Positions 35,366 to 41,771 of a stretch of 41,771 nt of DNA are shown one piece after another. How positions within the stretch are numbered: position 1 is the first letter of the stretch; every line of letters starts with the position of its first letter. The notes under the pieces were generated by a model. It saw only the letters and a list, made by a program, of their open reading frames with translations, was not told the DNA's origin and made no database searches. Position numbers and translations under genes: made by a program. The stretch comes from Verrucomicrobiota bacterium (lineage in GTDB: Bacteria > Verrucomicrobiota > Verrucomicrobiia > JABWAM01 > JAHFSZ01). Location: contig JAHFSZ010000011.1 in NCBI GenBank assembly GCA_023265515.1, positions 1-41,771 of the forward strand, given 5' to 3'.

Positions 35366-35383
35366 TTTCGGCGGCTGCCGAAA
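35366..35383 (-). other. Hairpin in the rplJ-rplL spacer, same AGCC loop as 34881-34914
   Basis: Minus strand TTTCGGC-AGCC-GCCGAAA, perfect 7-bp stem. Confidence 0.55.
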
Positions 35384-35436
35384 CGCTGAGTTACCTTTTT
35401 GTTTTTCCTGTTTATTTCTCCGGTTTCACCCGAAAT

Positions 35437-35952
35437 TTACTTTGTCTCTTTCTTCGACTTCGCATCCAGCACCTGGACAAGCTGCGACGCCGGGGTGTTC
35501 AACAGCCGCGCCAGCTTGGTCGCGGGGGCCAGCAACACACCCAGGAGCTGGCTGAGCAGAACCTCACGGCTCGGCAGGTCGGCCAATGCCTCGATTTGTG
35601 CCTTCTCCAGGATCAGCCGGTCGAGAATGCCGACTTTGATCTTCGGCTTCTCAAACTCGGACTTGAAATTCTTCAGGATCTTGGCGGCTTGCGAAATGTC
35701 CTGCTCGCCGTAAACGATGGCGGTCGGACCTTCAAGAGCGCCTTCCAACTCCGGGCGCTCGAGTTCCTTCAAAGCGCGTTTGAGCATCGTGTTCTTGGTG
35801 ACGGTGAATTTCGCCTTCACCCTGGTCAGCCGGTTGCGCAATTCTGCGAACTCGCCGACCTTCATGCCGCTGTAGTCTGCCACAATCAGGTAAGGCGACC
35901 CGTCAAGCCGCCTCTTGATTTGATCAACGATGGTTTTCTTCTCTTCTCTCAT
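35437..35952 (-). CDS. rplJ: 50S ribosomal protein L10
   Basis: KKTIVDQIKRRLDGSPYLIVADYSGMKVGEFAELRNRL. Confidence 0.95.
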   Translation of the reverse strand: MREEKKTIVDQIKRRLDGSPYLIVADYSGMKVGEFAELRNRLTRVKAKFTVTKNTMLKRALKELERPELEGALEGPTAIVYGEQDISQAAKILKNFKSEFEKPKIKVGILDRLILEKAQIEALADLPSREVLLSQLLGVLLAPATKLARLLNTPASQLVQVLDAKSKKETK

Positions 35953-35960
35953 ACCGGAAA

Positions 35961-35988
35961 ATTTCTAATTTTTAATTTCTGATCCCTA
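35961..35988. repeat. Heptad array between rplA and rplJ
   Basis: ATTTCTA ATTTTTA ATTTCTG ATCCCTA. Confidence 0.8.
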
Positions 35989-36000
35989 ATTTAGCGCGGG

Positions 36001-36693
36001 CTACGCCGCGATGAACTCCTTGATGTCGAGTGGGATACCCGGGCTCATCGTCGCGCTCAGCACCACATACTCCAGATAGTTGCCTTTGGCCGTCGCCGGT
36101 TTCGCCTTCACAATGGCCTCCAGCGCCGCCCGCGCGTTCTCCACGATCTGCTTGCCTTCGAAAGACAACTTGGCGACCGAAACGTGCAGGTTCGCCGCCT
36201 TGTCCAGCTTGAACTCCACGCGGCCCGCCTTGAACTCCTTCACCGCCTTGGCAATATCCTCGGTCACGGTGCCGGTCTTTGGGTTCGGCATGAGGCCCTT
36301 GGGCCCCAGCTCCCTGCCGAGCTTGCGGACTTCCTGCATCGCCGCCGGCGTCGAAATGACCACGTCAAACTCGAACCAGCCGTCCTTGATCTTCTGGATC
36401 AAATCCTTGAAACCAACATGATCGGCGCCGCCATTGCGCGCGGCTGCCGCCTGCTCGCCGTCCGCGAACACCAGGATCCGGACATTCTTTCCCGAACCGT
36501 GCGGAAGCGAGACAGTGCCCCTCACCATCTGATCCGAATGCTTCGGATCGACCCCGAGCTTGATCGATAGGTCCACTGACTCGTCGAATTTGACTTTTGG
36601 AAATTTTTTCAGGATCTCGACCGCTTCGTTCAAACGGTACTTCTTCTTCCGGTCGACCAACTTGACTGCTTCTTTTATTCGTTTGCCTGCCAT
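36001..36693 (-). CDS. rplA: 50S ribosomal protein L1
   Basis: KFDESVDLSIKLGVDPKHSDQMVRGTVSLPHGSGKNVRILVFA. Confidence 0.97.
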   Translation of the reverse strand: MAGKRIKEAVKLVDRKKKYRLNEAVEILKKFPKVKFDESVDLSIKLGVDPKHSDQMVRGTVSLPHGSGKNVRILVFADGEQAAAARNGGADHVGFKDLIQKIKDGWFEFDVVISTPAAMQEVRKLGRELGPKGLMPNPKTGTVTEDIAKAVKEFKAGRVEFKLDKAANLHVSVAKLSFEGKQIVENARAALEAIVKAKPATAKGNYLEYVVLSATMSPGIPLDIKEFIAA

Positions 36694-36700
36694 ATTTCTC

Positions 36701-36791
36701 TCGTGATTCGTGGTTCGTGACTCGTGGTTTGTCTCTCGCGGAAAAATTCTACCCGTTCATTTTTCTTTTCCGATCCACGAAAACCGATCCT
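36701..36791. repeat. Inverted heptad-array pair between rplK and rplA
   Basis: 36701-36728 TCGTGAT TCGTGGT TCGTGAC TCGTGGT; 36771-36791 CGATCCA CGAAAAC CGATCCT; same family as the pabB array. Confidence 0.82.
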
Positions 36792-36798
36792 CTGCTTT

Positions 36799-37227
36799 TT
36801 AGCCCTCGATCTCGATTCCCATGCTCCGGGCCGTGCCCTCGATCATCCGGCACGCCGCCTGGTCCGACTTCGCGTTGAGGTCGTTCTTCTTCTTATGCGC
36901 AATTTCCAGGACCTGCTTGCGCGTCACCTTGCCAACCTTGTTCCGGTTCGGCTGGGCCGACGCCGTCGCGATATTCGCCGCCTTCTTTAACAGCACGGAT
37001 GCGGGCGGCGACTTGGTCACAAACGTGAAAGTCTTGTCCTTGAAAATCGTGATCACCACCGGCAGGATCTCCCCCGCCTGCTTCTGCGTCGCGGCGTTGA
37101 ATTCTTTGCAAAACTGCATGATGTTCACGCCACGCTGGCCCAGAGGCGGACCCACGGGCGGCGCGGGATTCGCCTGTCCCGCGGGGATCTGCAATCGAAC
37201 GATTCCGGTGATTTCTTTTCCTGCCAT
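36799..37227 (-). CDS. rplK: 50S ribosomal protein L11
   Basis: [36 protein letters not shown]. Confidence 0.97.
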   Translation of the reverse strand: MAGKEITGIVRLQIPAGQANPAPPVGPPLGQRGVNIMQFCKEFNAATQKQAGEILPVVITIFKDKTFTFVTKSPPASVLLKKAANIATASAQPNRNKVGKVTRKQVLEIAHKKKNDLNAKSDQAACRMIEGTARSMGIEIEG

Positions 37228-37234
37228 AAAATTG

Positions 37235-37269
37235 ACTTCTAATTTCTGATTTCTAATTTCTAACGCCTA
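37235..37269. repeat. Heptad array between nusG and rplK
   Basis: ACTTCTA ATTTCTG ATTTCTA ATTTCTA ACGCCTA; the last unit contains the nusG stop. Confidence 0.88.
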
Positions 37270-37836
37270 GGCTTTTTCCACTTGCCAAAATTCCAACTCC
37301 ACCGGTGTCGAGCGCCCGAAAATCGAGACTGAAACCTTCAGCTTGCCGCGATCCAAGTCGATCTCGTCGACCACGCCCGTCAGGCCCTTGAATGGACCAT
37401 CGTTGATGTTGAGCGTTTCACCCGGCTCGTACACAATCTTGGGAAGGACTTTGTCCTCACGGTCCTTCATCTGGCTGAGCATTCCCTCCACCTCCGACGG
37501 CGGCATGGGGATCGGCTTGTCGCCGTCCGCGAAACCAATCACGCCGGGCGTATTTTGGAGAAAATACCACGACTTCTCGACCAGCTTCTGGTTCTCATCA
37601 TACAGATCAACGTTTACAAAAACGTAACCGGGAAACAGCTTGCGCGATGTCGTGGTTCGCTTGCCCTTCTTGATCTCCTCGACCTGCTCGGTGGGGATCA
37701 CGGCTGCGTGGACCACGTCGGTCACTTCCTCAAGCACACGCCGCTTCTCAATGCTTTCCTTGACCTTCTGCTCCTGGCCCGAAAGCACATGCAGCGAGTA
37801 CCATTGGTTGCATCTGGTCTGAGTCTTTTCGGTCAT
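37267..37836 (-). CDS. nusG: Transcription termination/antitermination protein NusG
   Basis: WYSLHVLSGQEQKVKESIEKR, KLFPGYVFVNVDL, KOW EPGETLNINDGPFKGLTGVVDEID. Confidence 0.96.
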   Translation of the reverse strand: MTEKTQTRCNQWYSLHVLSGQEQKVKESIEKRRVLEEVTDVVHAAVIPTEQVEEIKKGKRTTTSRKLFPGYVFVNVDLYDENQKLVEKSWYFLQNTPGVIGFADGDKPIPMPPSEVEGMLSQMKDREDKVLPKIVYEPGETLNINDGPFKGLTGVVDEIDLDRGKLKVSVSIFGRSTPVELEFWQVEKA

Positions 37837-37837
37837 G

Positions 37838-38032
37838 TTATTGGATCATCCAGCGGATGAGGTAATGAAAACCAAGATCGACCACAAAACTGAACAGGCC
37901 CAGGATCAGCATCGAGACGATGATGACGATGGTGGAACCCCTCACTTCCTGCCAGTTCGGCATGCTGCACTTCCCGAGCTCCTGCTTCACCTCTCCCAGG
38001 AACGCTTTGATTCGATCAATCAGCGTTTTCAT
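37838..38032 (-). CDS. secE: Preprotein translocase subunit SecE
   Basis: 64 aa, one TM, FLGEVKQELGKCSMPNWQEVRGSTIVIIV; immediately upstream of nusG. Confidence 0.93.
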   Translation of the reverse strand: MKTLIDRIKAFLGEVKQELGKCSMPNWQEVRGSTIVIIVSMLILGLFSFVVDLGFHYLIRWMIQ

Positions 38033-38043
38033 TTCTCGAATTT

Positions 38044-38071
38044 CCTTAAACTTTAAACTTTAAACCTGAAA
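38044..38071. repeat. Heptad array between tRNA-Trp and secE
   Basis: CCTTAAA CTTTAAA CTTTAAA CCTGAAA. Confidence 0.82.
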
Positions 38072-38082
38072 CCAACCGATAC

Positions 38083-38158
38083 TGGCAGGGCAGGAGGGAC
38101 TCGAACCCCCAACCGACGGTTTTGGAGACCGCTACTCTACCAATTGAGCTACTGCCCT
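38083..38158 (-). tRNA. tRNA-Trp (anticodon CCA), 3' CCA encoded
   Basis: Minus strand AGGGCAGTAGCTCAATTGGTAGAGTAGCGGTCTCCAAAACCGTCGGTTGGGGGTTCGAGTCCCTCCTGCCCTGCCA. Confidence 0.95.
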
Positions 38159-38378
38159 TTTTTACTTCAGATACGCGGCGCATCGCTGCGTTCTTCGGCG
38201 CTCGACCTGCGGTCGAGTACGTCTCATGCACACTCCCTTGGTCTCGCGCCTCAGCCTTGCGCTGCTTGCGTCTCTTCGTAAAAAAAATTCAAATAACAGT
38301 GAACCCGAACCTTTTTCTCCACTCATCGCAAAACTTCTGTGACAAACTGCCAAAACCCTCAAACGACAAAAACGGAGC

Positions 38379-38410
38379 AGGCGGGACTCCTGTTTCCAGG
38401 AGTTCCGCCT
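38379..38410 (-). terminator. Candidate intrinsic terminator/processing hairpin downstream of tuf
   Basis: Minus strand AGGCGGAACTCCTG-GAAA-CAGGAGTCCCGCCT then GCTCCGTTTTTG; 14-bp stem with one mismatch, GNRA loop. Confidence 0.6.
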
Positions 38411-38428
38411 CCCAAAAAACTGATCTTC

Positions 38429-39631
38429 CTAAGCGACGATGTCGGTAACGCGTCCGGCGCCCACCGTCTTGCCGCCTTCGCGAATGGCGAAGCGCATCGT
38501 CTTTTCCATGGCAACTGGTGTGATCAACTCGACTTCCATCTTCACGTTATCGCCCGGCATCACCATTTCGGCTTTGTCGCCGGTGGAGGTCTTGATGTCG
38601 GTAACCTTGCCGGTGACGTCCGTGGTCCGGAAGAAGAATTGAGGACGATAATTGGCGAAGAACGGCGTGTGTCGGCCGCCCTCCTCCTTGCTTAGAATAT
38701 AAACCTCGGCCTTGAACTTCGTGTGCGGCGTGATGGATCCCGGCTTGGCCAGAACCTGGCCCCGCTCGATCTGGTTCTTGTCGACGCCGCGCAGGAGCGC
38801 GCCAATATTGTCCCCCGCCAGGCCCTCATCGAGCAACTTGCGGAACATTTCCACGCCCGTAACAACAGTCTTCATCGTGGGCTTGATCCCAACGATCTCG
38901 ACTTCTTCGCCAACCTTGACCTTGCCACGCTCGATACGGCCCGTGGCGACTGTGCCGCGGCCCGTGATCGAGAAGACGTCCTCAACCGCCATCAGGAATG
39001 GCTGGTCGATCGCGCGCTGGGGAAGCGGGATGTAGGAATCGACGGCTTCCATCAGCGCAAGAACCTGCTTCTCAGCTTCGGCATCGCCCTCGGAGGCCTT
39101 CAAGGCGCTGCCGCGGATGATCGGAATTTTGTCTCCTGGAAATTCATACTTGGTCAGAAGGTCGCGAACCTCCTCTTCAACCAATTCCAGCAGATCCTTG
39201 TCATCGACCATGTCACATTTATTCAGGAAGACGACGAGCGCAGGAACACCGACCTGGCGGGCGAGCAGAATGTGCTCGCGAGTTTGAGGCATGGGGCCGT
39301 CCGCGGCGCTGACGACGAGGATGGCGCCATCCATCTGGGCGGCGCCGGTCACCATGTTCTTGATGTAGTCGGCATGGCCGGGGCAGTCAACGTGAGCATA
39401 ATGGCGCTTTTCGGTCTCGTACTCGACATGCGCCGTGTTGATCGTGATGCCGCGCTCTTTTTCCTCAGGCGCGTTGTCGATGTCGGCATAGCCCTTTTTC
39501 TGGGCAAGGCCCTTCTTGGCCAGCACCATGGTAATCGCCGAAGTCAGCGTGGTCTTGCCGTGGTCGACGTGACCAATGGTTCCAACGTTCACGTGTTCCT
39601 TATTGCGGTTGAATTTGTCTCTGCCTGCCAT
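38429..39631 (-). CDS. tuf: Elongation factor Tu
   Basis: [53 protein letters not shown]. Confidence 0.98.
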   Translation of the reverse strand: MAGRDKFNRNKEHVNVGTIGHVDHGKTTLTSAITMVLAKKGLAQKKGYADIDNAPEEKERGITINTAHVEYETEKRHYAHVDCPGHADYIKNMVTGAAQMDGAILVVSAADGPMPQTREHILLARQVGVPALVVFLNKCDMVDDKDLLELVEEEVRDLLTKYEFPGDKIPIIRGSALKASEGDAEAEKQVLALMEAVDSYIPLPQRAIDQPFLMAVEDVFSITGRGTVATGRIERGKVKVGEEVEIVGIKPTMKTVVTGVEMFRKLLDEGLAGDNIGALLRGVDKNQIERGQVLAKPGSITPHTKFKAEVYILSKEEGGRHTPFFANYRPQFFFRTTDVTGKVTDIKTSTGDKAEMVMPGDNVKMEVELITPVAMEKTMRFAIREGGKTVGAGRVTDIVA

Positions 39632-39702
39632 ATTATTATTTCCTCCTTGAACTGCTTACTTATCCTTTCGCTCCTGTTTTTCGTTTCTCCAGGCCCATTC
39701 TC

Positions 39703-39737
39703 CAATCCACGTTTTACGATCCCCGATCCACGAAATA
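39703..39737. repeat. Heptad array abutting the 3' CCA of tRNA-Thr
   Basis: CAATCCA CGTTTTA CGATCCC CGATCCA CGAAATA; next base (39738) is the tRNA 3' end. Confidence 0.8.
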
Positions 39738-39813
39738 TGGAGCCCATGACCAGGATCGAACTGGTGACCTCGTCCTTACCAAGGACGTGCTCTACCAACT
39801 GAGCTACATGGGC
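39738..39813 (-). tRNA. tRNA-Thr (anticodon GGT), 3' CCA encoded
   Basis: Minus strand GCCCATGTAGCTCAGTTGGTAGAGCACGTCCTTGGTAAGGACGAGGTCACCAGTTCGATCCTGGTCATGGGCTCCA. Confidence 0.95.
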
Positions 39814-39953
39814 AACAAAAGAACCGCATGCGGTCCGCGTTTTTCCTTATCCAACCCTGACTTCCGGGCCAAAAAAAGTGAACAAAACACCATTGTCGTT
39901 TCCCTCACCCACGAAAAAAGCAGCGAAACGACCGGGTGCTCCCTCTCAAATTT

Positions 39954-39990
39954 GTTGACAGGAATACGTTTAGAAGCCCAACCTGTCAAC
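39954..39990. promoter_or_regulatory. Inverted repeat GTTGACAGG-19 nt-CCTGTCAAC in the divergent proB / tRNA-Thr-tuf spacer
   Basis: Perfect 9-bp arms; each arm contains a TTGACA -35-like hexamer on opposite strands. Confidence 0.5.
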
Positions 39991-40019
39991 CCTTTTTAGG
40001 CCAAAATCGGTCCCCTAGT

Positions 40020-40832
40020 ATGAAAAATGCTTACCATCGCAATTACCTTCGCCATTGCCGCCGACTGATTGTCAAATTGGGGACAGGGATTCTCACCACC
40101 GACCGGGGCGATTTGAGCCCTTCGCGGATTCGAAACCTGGCCCTTCAGGTCAAAACCATCGTGCGAAAACGGGCCCAGGTTGTCCTCGTCAGCTCCGGGG
40201 CGATTGCCGGGGGCATGGCCCGCCTCGGCCTAAAAACCCGGCCTACCCGTATCCATGACCTGCAGGCCTGCGCCGCGATCGGCCAAAACCTGCTGATGCA
40301 CCACTATGAAACCGCCTTTTCACGGCTTGGGCTGGTTGTTGGACAGGTTCTCTTGACTCACGGCGATTTTCAGGATGACCAGCGACGGGAAAACGCCCGC
40401 CACACACTGCTCCGTCTCCTGAAGCTTGGCGTCATCCCGATCATCAACGAAAATGACGCTGTTTCCTATGCCGAGATCAAATTCGGCGATAACGACCAGT
40501 TGGCCGCCCAGGTCCACAAACTGGTCCATGCCGATGCGACGATTCTGCTCAGCACGGTGGACGGTTTCTATGTCCGCGAAGGCCGAAAGAAATTTCTTCT
40601 CAAAACCGTCGGCTCGGTCAGCCTATCGCTGATGCGGCACGCAGGCGATACGGTCTCTGGCCGATCGGTTGGCGGGATGAAGTCGAAATTGCTCGCCGCC
40701 CGCCGCGTCAATGCCGCCGGTTGCCCTCTCATCGTCGCCGGCGGACGAGTGAAAGATATCCTGCCAAGATTGTTGAAGGGCGAGGAACTGGGTACGATCT
40801 TTTTGCCGCGAAAGAAGTGCAGAGCCCCTTAA
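40020..40832 (+). CDS. proB: Glutamate 5-kinase, kinase domain only (no PUA domain)
   Basis: RRLIVKLGTGILT, VLVSSGAIAGGMARLGL, INENDAVSYAEIKFGDNDQLAAQVHKLVHADATILLSTVDGFY, GGMKSKLLAARR. Start at the internal Met. Confidence 0.9.
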   Translation: MKNAYHRNYLRHCRRLIVKLGTGILTTDRGDLSPSRIRNLALQVKTIVRKRAQVVLVSSGAIAGGMARLGLKTRPTRIHDLQACAAIGQNLLMHHYETAFSRLGLVVGQVLLTHGDFQDDQRRENARHTLLRLLKLGVIPIINENDAVSYAEIKFGDNDQLAAQVHKLVHADATILLSTVDGFYVREGRKKFLLKTVGSVSLSLMRHAGDTVSGRSVGGMKSKLLAARRVNAAGCPLIVAGGRVKDILPRLLKGEELGTIFLPRKKCRAP

Positions 40833-40840
40833 GCCTGCCA

Positions 40841-41470
40841 TCACTGAACGTGCAGCTTGGTCCTGATCTCGCTCTTGATCTTCTCCTCGAGCTTGATCTC
40901 CTTCGTCTCTTCCTGATGCGTTTTGATGAAATACGCGAGAATGAATCCCGCTGTCCCCCATCCGAGAAGCATGTCCCGGATCAAATTCAACGTAAAACCG
41001 GAGGGGTAGCCGTGCCAGATCCAGTCGGGAAGATACCCGGCGAGACTGATGATGCAGCCAATCAAGAAACCAAAAAGCCAACGGGACCTGAAACTCGGCC
41101 TGCCGGCGAGCGTCTGTGACAGCAGGAAAGCGGCGATCAACGCCGCGGCCCACTGGGTGAGCAGGGCCGCGCCGAACTTCCTGATGCCGAGGGGCCCATG
41201 GCCCTGCGGATTGTAAATCAGGATGCCGGTGGGCCCGACCGAAACCTTCCGGTTCCACTCGGCGATTGAATTTGGGCTCTGGTCCGGATGTTTTGGAAAA
41301 TAATAAATTCCCTTGTCCGGCAACGATTCGTTGAGCGTGCGCACGACCGCCTCCTCGTCGAGAACGTCCTTGAAGTTGGTGTAGGTCGGCAGGAAGAGCC
41401 ATGCCGTGCAGCCCCATAAGAAGAGCACAATTCCAGCAGCCAGGCTTCCCACTAATATTCGCTTGGTCAT
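40841..41470 (-). CDS. Hypothetical membrane protein (about 4 TM segments)
   Basis: Continuous 209-aa ORF with several hydrophobic segments; no family recognised. Confidence 0.65.
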   Translation of the reverse strand: MTKRILVGSLAAGIVLFLWGCTAWLFLPTYTNFKDVLDEEAVVRTLNESLPDKGIYYFPKHPDQSPNSIAEWNRKVSVGPTGILIYNPQGHGPLGIRKFGAALLTQWAAALIAAFLLSQTLAGRPSFRSRWLFGFLIGCIISLAGYLPDWIWHGYPSGFTLNLIRDMLLGWGTAGFILAYFIKTHQEETKEIKLEEKIKSEIRTKLHVQ

Positions 41471-41509
41471 TTCTTCTCGATCCTGCTTCTCAAACTGGCC
41501 CCTTATTCA

Positions 41510-41584
41510 AGTAGCTGGTATCTGGTATCTAGTAGCTGAAGCGCAGTTGGGTTGCTAGCTACCGACTACGAGCTACAAGCTACC
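41510..41584. repeat. Inverted heptad-array pair after the probable fba fragment
   Basis: 41510-41537 AGTAGCT GGTATCT GGTATCT AGTAGCT; 41557-41584 AGCTACC GACTACG AGCTACA AGCTACC; the upstream CDS stop is in the second arm. Confidence 0.9.
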
Positions 41585-41771
41585 AGATTTTCAACCGCCT
41601 TGCGAACCTGGTCGAGCGTTCCCGCCGAGCCAAGCTTTTCATTCTTATGGGCGATGAACTTGGCATACTCATCCATGAAAATCTTGCCGGGCGGTCGAAA
41701 ATCGAATTCGGCCGGCTTGTCGCGGAAGAATTCGCGGTGGACGCGGGTCCAAACGAGACGCCCGTCCGTGT
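41566..41771 (-). CDS. C-terminal fragment, probable class II fructose-bisphosphate aldolase
   Basis: My minus-strand translation: TDGRLVWTRVHREFFRDKPAEFDFRPPGKIFMDEYAKFIAHKNEKLGSAGTLDQVRKAVENLVACSS*; resembles FBA-II C-termini (N/D-T-D-x-R-L, EFDxR, GSAG). Start outside the window. Confidence 0.5.
   Translation of the reverse strand, partial: TDGRLVWTRVHREFFRDKPAEFDFRPPGKIFMDEYAKFIAHKNEKLGSAGTLDQVRKAVENLVACSS

Noticed and set aside
38162-38362. 66-aa minus-strand ORF upstream of tRNA-Trp
   Set aside because: Arg-rich low-complexity translation of a structured non-coding block; no coding support.

Overview
The window is a bacterial chromosome segment, probably Verrucomicrobiota-like (inferred from gene content and style). 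Its backbone is a ~26 kb minus-strand superoperon: tRNA-Thr, tuf, tRNA-Trp, secE, nusG, rplKAJL, rpoBC, rpsLG, fusA, rpsJ, rplCDWB, rpsS, [novel gene], rplV, rpsC, rplP, rpmC, rpsQ, rplNXE, rpsNH, rplFR, rpsE, DUF374. Flanking genes are a GH30 hydrolase fragment, pabC/pabB, rnc, xerC/D, rmlDAB, tRNA-Arg, a mini receiver protein, metG, priA, a lytic transglycosylase, proB, a membrane protein and a probable class II fba fragment. The strongest unexplained signal is a family of short tandem arrays that all have a strict 7-nt period but different unit sequences. I find 12 loci and about 18 arrays. Six loci carry two arrays in inverted orientation around a short spacer, and 11 of 12 sit on or immediately after the 3' end of the upstream gene (stop codon or tRNA end). 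The second strongest signal is a predicted secreted coiled-coil protein gene inserted in the S10 operon between rpsS and rplV. Also notable: the spc operon stops after rpsE and continues into a DUF374 acyltransferase, rplL is flanked by two hairpins with the same loop, and a GH30 gene has two LacI-type palindromes.
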